A DNA stretch of 64,000 nucleotides from Hordeum vulgare subsp. vulgare (lineage: Eukaryota > Streptophyta > Magnoliopsida > Poales > Poaceae), in assembly GCF_904849725.1 (NCBI RefSeq), contig NC_058521.1, positions 431,910,676 through 431,974,675 on the forward strand, read 5' to 3'. The number at the start of each line of letters is the position of its first letter. Positions within the stretch are counted from its first letter, which is position 1. Shown in pieces: positions 57,411-64,000 of the stretch. The notes under the pieces were generated by a model that made no database searches, had not been told where the DNA came from, and was given only the letters and a program-made list of their open reading frames with translations. Both the position numbers and the translations under genes were made by a program.

Positions 57411-57632
57411 CTAGATCTAAAGAAATTGAAAATGCTTAAACTAATGAAAATTATGATTCACCCATTATGCCTGGCTCTTCTACTACAGTTGAAATACGTG
57501 ATGGTTATGTTATGGATGGGGAGATAGCTATAGATTTTATTTCTTGTGATGATATAGATGATCTTAAGAAACACCTGAGTAAGCTGAAAGACACATCTAT
57601 GATGGGGAAAATGAAATTTGATCCTAAGTTAC
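57411..57632 (+). pseudogene. Element D gag fragment, part 1
   Basis: Codes for STTVEIRDGYVMDGEIAIDF, then DDLKKHLSKLKDTSMMGKMKFDPKL, matching the S1 gag segment YVMEGEIAEDF...LLLKWKEKSLNARMKYDSKF. The frame is cut by the solo LTR at a GTTAC site and resumes at 59193. Confidence 0.85.
57628..57632. repeat. Target-site duplication of solo LTR, left copy
   Basis: GTTAC, identical to 59193-59197. Confidence 0.95.
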
Positions 57633-59192
57633 TGATACGTCTCCGTCATATCTACTTTTCCAAACTATTTTGCCCTTGTTTTGGACTCTAGCTTGCATGA
57701 TTTGAATGGAACTAACCCGGACTAACACTGTTTTCAGCAGAATTGCCATGGTGTTGTTTTTTTGCAGAAATAAAAGTTCTCGGAATGTCCTGAAAATTTA
57801 CGGAGATTTTTCTAGAATAAAAGAAAAATATATGTGCAAAGATCCACCGGAGGGGGCGTGCCAGTGGGCCACAATCCCACAGGCCGCGGCCACCCCCTAG
57901 GTCGCGCCGTGAGGGCTTGTGGGGACCATGTGGCACCATCGCCCCCAAACTCAGCTCTATATCTTCCGTCTCGCCTGGAAAAAAAATCACAGAGAAGGAT
58001 TCATCGCGTTTTACGATACGGAGGCGCCGCCACATCCTGTTCTTCATCTGGAGTCCGTTTCGGGCTCCGGAGGGGAAATCGTCGCCATCATCATCATCAA
58101 CCTTCCTCCATCGACAATTCCATGATGCTCTTCATCGTTCGTGAGTAATCTCATTGTAGGCTTGCTGGACGGTGATCAGTTGGATGAGATCTCTCATGTA
58201 ATCGAGTTAGTTCTTGATGGGGATTGATCCCTAGTATCCACTATGTTCTAGATTGATGTTGCTACTACTTGGCTATGCTTAATGCTTGTCACTAGGGCCC
58301 GAGTGTCATGATTTCAGATCTGAACCTATTATGTTGTCGCCAATATATGTGTGTTTTAGATCCTATCTTGCAAGTTGTAGTCACCTACTATGTGTTATGA
58401 CCCGGCAACCCCGGAGTGACAATAGCCGGAACCACTCCCGGAGATGACCATGGTATGAGGAGTTCATGTATTCACCAGGTGTTAATGCATTGGTCCGGTT
58501 CTTTATTAAAAGGAGAACCTTAATATCCCGTAGTTTCCATTAGGACCCCGCTGCCACGGGAGGGATGGACAATAGATGTCATGCAAGTTATTTTCCCTAA
58601 GCACGTATGACTACATACGGAATACATGCCTACATTAGATTGACGAACGGGAGCTAGTTACATATCTCTCCGTGTTATAGCTGTTACATGATGAATCACA
58701 TCCGGCATACTCATCCATCACCGATCCACTGCCTACGAGTCCTTTACTACTGGTCCTCGCTACGTTACTTTGACTAGGCTTATCCCTTGCTACAAAAGGG
58801 ATTGAGCCACTTTGCTACTACTGTTGTTACTGCTGTTACTCTGCTGCTAGTGATGTTCCTTGCTACTTTGCTGTTACTTGTTGCAAGACTTTTTCGACAC
58901 CGTTGTTGGGAAAGAATAGTTCCTCGCCCACGTGCAACACTGGCGCCATTGATACAACAGTTAGGAATAGTCTGCCGTCAACAGTTCTGTTTCTGACACC
59001 GTTGCTATCATACTACTTTGCTACTGATACTTTGCTTGCGGACACTAATATTTCAGGTGTCGTTGAATCTGACAAACTCAGCTGCTAATACTTGAGAATA
59101 TTATTTTGCTTCCCCGTTGGTGAATCAACAAATTTGGGTCGAATACTCTACCCTCGAAAACTGTTGCGATCCCCTACACTTGTGGGTTATCA
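57633..59192 (+). repeat. Solo LTR, Sabrina-like (1560 bp)
   Basis: TGATACGTCTCCGTC...TTGTGGGTTATCA, full length compared with S1 LTRs (1572 and 1582 bp), with GTTAC on both sides and no internal sequence. This is the product of recombination between the two LTRs of a former complete insertion. Confidence 0.96.
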
Positions 59193-59640
59193 GTTACTAC
59201 TTCTCCTATATGTGTTACTGATAACAATTATGAATTCTCGGTTGATCCAGGATTAATTACTTTGGTAGAATTTGATCATTTCCATGATTATGAGACCGAA
59301 ACTATTGTGGCACACCTTACCAAACTAAATGATATTCCCACTCGATTTTCTCATGAGGAAAAAAATTCGCTACTACTATAAACTTAACCTTTTTATTTCT
59401 CATTAAAGGGTGATCCTAAGAAGTTGTTTCATACTCGTGCTCCTGGTTGTGTGCACACTCCCTAGGATATGATATATTATTTCTTTGAAAAATATTTTCT
59501 TCTCATAAGAAACAAGCTATTTTATCGAAAATATTTAACTTTGTACAAATTGAAGAAAAGAATCTCCCTCGAGCTTGGGGGAGGCTTCTCCAATGTAGAA
59601 TGTCATGATTATTCTGTTTTCTGATATATTTTTTTCATGT
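59193..59640 (+). pseudogene. Element D gag fragment, part 2
   Basis: Resumes with YEFSVDPGLITLVEFDHFHDYETETIVAHLTKL, the direct continuation of the S1/E gag, then a stop near 59380. Further traces (GWVHTP-type and YFFEKYF, RASLKLG-type) reach about 59580 with stops and shifts. Confidence 0.85.
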
Positions 59641-59654
59641 ATAAAAAATGTCCC

Positions 59655-59962
59655 AAAATAAAAGTTCTCAAAATACCCTGAAAATTTAATATGTTTTCCT
59701 GAAATAAATAAGAATTTTTGGAACTACACCTGTGAGCCACGAGCTCATCGGGCGCGCCTACCCCCCTTGGCGCGCCCATTGAGCTCATGGGCCGCATAGA
59801 AACCCACTAATTTAGTGCTCATGCCCACAACCTTCTCCTTCCTCCAGAAAAATCACCATTGCCTCATAGCCCGTGTTGTTACTCATTTTCGAGTGATTTT
59901 CGATCTCCTTGCTCGGTACTCAGTTTCCGAATCTATTACGAGGGGTCCCTCCTTTGTATGTG
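59655..59962 (+). promoter_or_regulatory. Element D internal U3-like block with donor-like site
   Basis: AAAATAAAAGTTCTC (59657), CCTGAAAATTTAATATG, a GC-rich GGGCGCGCC segment and CTTCCTCCAGAAAAATCACC parallel E. GTATGTG at 59956-59962 takes the place of GTAAGTG, 242 bp before the ORF2 ATG. Confidence 0.55.
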
Positions 59963-60197
59963 AATCCTCCAATGCTCCAATTAGTTTTTGTTCTAGTGTT
60001 TTATGTTTTACGAATTTATGTTGTTGTTGGTGACCGTATATATGAGCTTGCATGTTGAATTTGTATGGTTCATGGTAGTTTTGATGCATGATATAGTCTC
60101 TAAACACTCATGAGAGTAGCTACTGTCAATTTTATTGAGTTTCATTCACTTTTATTTTGAGGGACTAAAACTTTCAAAAAACTCAGAGAAAAGGGAA

Positions 60198-60450
60198 ATG
60201 TTTAGGAAGATGTTTCACGGATGTTTATCGAGCAGGAGCTCTCCGAGGTCTACGATTCGTGAGCCGGACCTTGGACCCCCACGGCACACGCTTGTTAAGC
60301 CATGTGAATGTATGTGTGATCCCTTTATGAGCAGAGCGTGCATCAAACAAGAATTTGATATGTACATACAAAATGTTGAGTTGACGGACTTCCTCTCAAA
60401 TAAGTTCCCACAATACCATGAACTTACTAGTTCCATTGTGCAACATTTTA

Positions 60451-60512
<62 letters not shown>

Positions 60513-61300
60513 CATCCCTCATCTCATTATGTTATGTTTGACTTGTATGAAAATTATTTTCGCATGTTTGTCCAGTAATTTAGTGAAGCTTGTAAAATTC
60601 CCATTTGGGGAACTTGCCTTGATCCTCAAAAAAAATGATTGCAATGAATTTATCTTGAGTATTACCCAAGGTGAAACTAGGGGCATAACGTAAGCTAGAA
60701 TTGGTAGTATTTATTTTCCTGCCATGCACTACTTTGCCATGTTCATAGGAAGATGCATTAATGGTAAACAAGACCTTAGTACCTTGTGCACACCTGATTT
60801 GAAAGTTCTTAAAAGTGTGGTGTTAAGGGATAGAAAAAATAACATTTGAACCATCATGGCTCATCGCTTACATAAAAAATCTCTTGATGGTGATCTTTAT
60901 GGTGGAATCTATGCCACTCATTTAGTTGCTTACCTTCGCATACCCATTAGAGAAACTGATTCAGTGTTACCACCTCCTCGCCTTGACTATGAGGCTATGG
61001 AGCGCCGTTTGTTTCTCGAAAGAGAATCTTCACCATTCCTATATAGGCTGATTTTTAATAAGCTTCATGTTTCACATAGTACTTTGCCTGCTCCTACCTT
61101 CTTCAACTTTCTAAAAAACGAAGATACTATATACTTAGGGAGGAAGGCGAGGAGTATGAGGCAACAGAGGAACTGCCCGCCGTAATGCGGCAGCCAACCA
61201 ACCATTTGCGGGAGCAATGTAGTATAACCCGGACTATCTCTAGGAGTTCTATCGAGGCCAGCCATGGCCATAGACCAAGTTAGGCCAAAAGCCTAAGCTT
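60198..61300 (+). pseudogene. Element D ORF2, decayed
   Basis: ATG at 60198 (MFRKMFHGCLSSRS) followed by TIREPDLGPP, FLSNKFPQYHELTSSIVQHF, all aligned with E ORF2. An (AT)n run then sits inside the frame at 60454-60511, adding an Ile-Tyr repeat without stopping the frame, which ends at about 60578. The central part is in other frames (LVKFPFGELALIL, ITQGETRGIT). The C-terminal part is open at 60856-61185 with LDGDLYGGIYATHLVAYL, FLYRLIFNKLHVSHSTLPAPTFFNF. Similarity at protein level remains clear although DNA has diverged. Confidence 0.87.
60454..60511. repeat. (AT)n microsatellite, about 28 units
   Basis: Uninterrupted alternating A/T of about 57 bp inside D ORF2, absent from E and S1. Confidence 0.97.
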
Positions 61301-63374
61301 GGGGGAGTACGTATTTCTCAAGGACACTACATTCATGTATCACACATTCATTTCACTTGTCGGTGTTCATCCTTTTTCATTGTATATCCATGTTCAGTTT
61401 TATTTTTGTTTTCTCTTGTGTATTTGAAAAACCTCAAAAACCCAAAAATATTTCTTGCATATTTTCGGGTTTTCTTTCTGTTCTTTCTATGTTTTAGTAT
61501 TAAAAAGAAAACCCCAAAAATATTTCCTTTTCTTCTTTTGCTTTTTGGGAGCTTTCTCGTATAAATAGTATTTTCTCGTTATTGTGTTTCTTCTACTCTT
61601 GCTTTCTTAGAAAAAACAAAAAACTTCAAAAACATTTGAGTGTGTTTCTCTAATATTCTTTTCTTTTCATTGGGTCATCTTAAGGAGAAGGTTGTGTTAG
61701 AATTGTTGAGTGGCTCTCATATGCAATATTGTTGATCTAACAAACGAGCAATGCTACCTTGTCTTCTCCCTTGAATAAATTATTTCACAGATTCCAGCTT
61801 AGTATATGACACACTTTCACTATTATTATTTTCACACCATTCGGTCGCGCAAGTGAAAGGCAATACGCCAATTTGATGAAGTAATTACGATAAAGGAAGC
61901 TGGTATGAACTCTTCTCATTCTCCGTTTTTTATAAATATGTTTAACTCGGTCGATCTTGGTTCAACATATTATGAGTAAACATGTTTGTGATGACAATTA
62001 GAGATTATAATTGCTCATGTCATGCTTAAATAGCTAGGAGTTGATAATGATTTATCTTGTGTGTGAACATATGCATTAAAATGGTTAGGATGTAGTATGT
62101 TAGTATGATATCCTCCTTTGAGTAATTTGAGTAGCTGGATTTGGCACATGTGCAAACACGTAGTTGATTCAAAACCAATGCAGCATTCATGATATTTATA
62201 TCCAGCGTTTATATCCTACTCATTCCCGCATTCACTATTAATTATTTGCAATGCATGATTATGCCTTTATCGCTCTCTAGCTGATCACTTCTCAATCTAT
62301 TTGCTAGCCTTCACATGTACTAAGTGGGAATACTGCTTTTGCATCCAAAATCCTTAAACTCAAGTTGTTCCAGATGAGTCCACGATATCTACCTATATGC
62401 GGTATTACTCCGCCGTTCCAAGTAAATTTGCATGTGCCACCTCTAATCAGTTAAATAAACATATGTTTTGTGTGCTTGTACCGCTCATGGAGCAATGGGA
62501 CGGTCGGTATCTTCCATGCTAAGAAGATTATTCTCAATATGGGCATTTATTCACCTATCACTGCACAAGAGAGGCTGGTAAAAAGGATGTCTAGTCTTGC
62601 ATGGTCAAAAATAAAATTAATAAACAAACTCCCCTCGAAAGTTGATTGTTGGAGGGCACTCATGAAATCGGCTAGCCATGGCTTGTGTATATATGGCGAA
62701 GGGGAGCAAACTTTACATTTCTCATTGGGAACCGCAAATAACGTGTTTAGCATGGAAGATACCGAAATCCTTTGTCGCAACATTGACAGAAAAGCACACC
62801 ACCCAAAATCATACTTTCAAATCTTTTGTAAACCACAAGCTCTGGCACCGCTACCAATCAATGCTTCCCTTCGCGAAGGACCTTTCTGTTTACTTTCATT
62901 GCATTTATTTTCATTATTGAGTCATCTTGTTCTCATCAAACCACCAATCCTAAGAGCGCTATTGTCATATTTATGCATTGAGTCTAGTTAATGTTGGATG
63001 TGAGCATGATTGGACCTCTTCTAGCCTGAATTACAATGTTTAGTCGTTGCTTGAATCTTAGAGGTGCTCTGCATTTATGTTCTGCAATATGAGAAATGGC
63101 TAGTGATATATCATGTTATCATATTATATTATGAGTTTCTGACAAATTGTTGGCATCTGATATATCTTATTATTGCTCGCCAGTTGGTTATGTTATTTTC
63201 ATTAGTGAATATGAGACCTAAGTGTTATCATTGACATGGTTAGTTTATAACCTTTGCTGAAAAATTGAACACTAGTTAATCATATATACAACAACGAGAA
63301 AAAAAGAGTTTGTAAAAGTTTTCTTTATCACTTTCAGTTTATTAACTCAATTGCTTGAGGACAAGCAATGCGTT
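61301..63374 (+). other. Element D 3' untranslated region
   Basis: No coding sequence. Begins next to AAGCTTGGGGGAGT (61296-61309) and aligns with the 3' regions of S1 and E in blocks such as TTCGGTCGCGCAAGTGAAAG (61851-61870). Confidence 0.8.
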
Positions 63375-63388
63375 AAGTTTGGGGGTGT
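63375..63388 (+). other. Element D polypurine tract
   Basis: AAGTTTGGGGGTGT directly before the LTR start TGATACG. Confidence 0.85.
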
Positions 63389-64000
63389 TGATACGTCCCA
63401 AACGCATCTACTTTTCATAACACTTTTGCTCTTGTTTTGGGCACTAATTTGCATGATTTGAATGAAACTAACCTGGACTCGCGATGCTTTCTGTAGAATT
63501 ACCTTGGTGTTATTTTTGTGCAGAAATAAAATTTATTGGATTGGGCTAAAAATCAATGGAGACTAAATTTTTAGAATATATAAATATATTGGCGAAAGAG
63601 ATACGAGGAGGAGGACCACCAGGAGGCCACGAGCCTCGGGGTGCACCCCCTGAGCTTGTGGGCCCTTCGAGCCTCCAATTGCCCTAATTCGCACCCCATA
63701 AGTATCTTGTTGCACACAAAAAATCAGGGAGAAAATTTCATCACGTTTTACAATACAAACCTACCGCCACCTCTTGTTCTTCCTCGGGATGGCTGATCCA
63801 GAGTCCGTTTGGAGCTCAGAGAGGGGGATTCATCGCCTTCGTCATCACCAACCCTTCTCCATCACCAATTCCATAATGCTCACCATCGGGAGTGACTAAT
63901 TTCTCCGTTGGCTTGCTGGATAGTGATGGGGTTGGATGAGATTTGTCATGTAATCGAGTTAATTTCTTAAGGCTTGATCCCTAGTATCCACTATGTTCTC
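63389..64000 (+). repeat. Element D 3' LTR, partial
   Basis: TGATACGTCCCAAACGC onward follows the Sabrina-like LTR (57633 on) with roughly 20-25% differences by eye and continues past the window end. Confidence 0.88.

Larger units (their letters stand above)
57411..64000 (+). mobile_element. Element D: older Sabrina-related Gypsy, 5' end lost, right end outside window
   Basis: Collinear with E and S1: gag fragment, (solo LTR insertion), further gag, U3-like block, ORF2, 3' region, PPT, 3' LTR. Sequence similarity to E and S1 is visibly lower, with many indels, so it is an older or sister subfamily. Protease is not recognisable; the gag remnant passes almost directly to the U3-like block, indicating a deletion of about 2 kb. 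Confidence 0.85.

Noticed and set aside
62470..62991. 173-codon open frame in D's 3' region
   Set aside because: No counterpart frame in E or S1 at the aligned place, weak composition, and it overlaps untranslated sequence of the element.

Overview
This window is plant DNA, most likely from a Triticeae grass (wheat, barley or a relative). It is made entirely of LTR retrotransposons nested in one another. Four Copia units have the LTR ends typical of the BARE1/WIS/Angela group (start TGTTGGAAATATGCCCT, end CCCAACA), one large Copia unit is Sirevirus-like, and several Gypsy units prime from tRNA-Asp, most of them with LTRs resembling the family I know as Sabrina. I found no host gene, RNA gene, CRISPR array or bacterial feature. 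Family names rest on recognition of the termini, not on a database search.

Layout, left to right. (A) 1-7708, minus: BARE1/WIS/Angela-type Copia, running off the left edge, inserted in the 3' LTR of B. (B) 7709-27866, minus: Sirevirus-like Copia with gag-pol and an extra envelope-like ORF. Its RNase H region is split at 11468/21191 by S1. (S1) 11469-21190, minus: complete Sabrina-like Gypsy flanked by the duplication GGGTA. (C) 27867-36973, plus: a decayed Angela-like tandem, LTR-internal-LTR-internal-LTR, whose two outer flanks belong to different elements. (E) 36974-37971 and 53302-56648, plus: a Sabrina-like Gypsy broken by F. (F) 37972-53301, minus: another Gypsy. (G) 43780-52370, plus: an Angela-type Copia inside the 5' LTR of F, flanked by TAGTG. 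(56649-57410) a fragment of a B-type LTR. (D) 57411-64000, plus: an older Sabrina-related Gypsy interrupted by a solo Sabrina-like LTR (57633-59192, duplication GTTAC) and running off the right edge.

How the parts work together. The Copia units encode gag, protease, integrase, reverse transcriptase and RNase H in Copia order, all broken by stops or frameshifts. The Gypsy units S1, E, D and F encode gag and protease but no visible reverse transcriptase or integrase, so they look non-autonomous. S1, E and D add a separate ORF of about 340 codons (ORF2), intact only in E.

The most interesting observation is that in S1, E and D, ORF2 is preceded by a block that aligns in sense orientation with the U3 region of the family's own LTR. 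A GTAAGTG-type splice-donor-like site follows, 231-242 bp before the ORF2 start. This suggests an internal promoter and leader derived from an old LTR. Other notable points are a triplicated tRNA-Asp primer-binding unit in F, the recombinant tandem C, and clusters of short GGTAGTACC-type palindromes in B.
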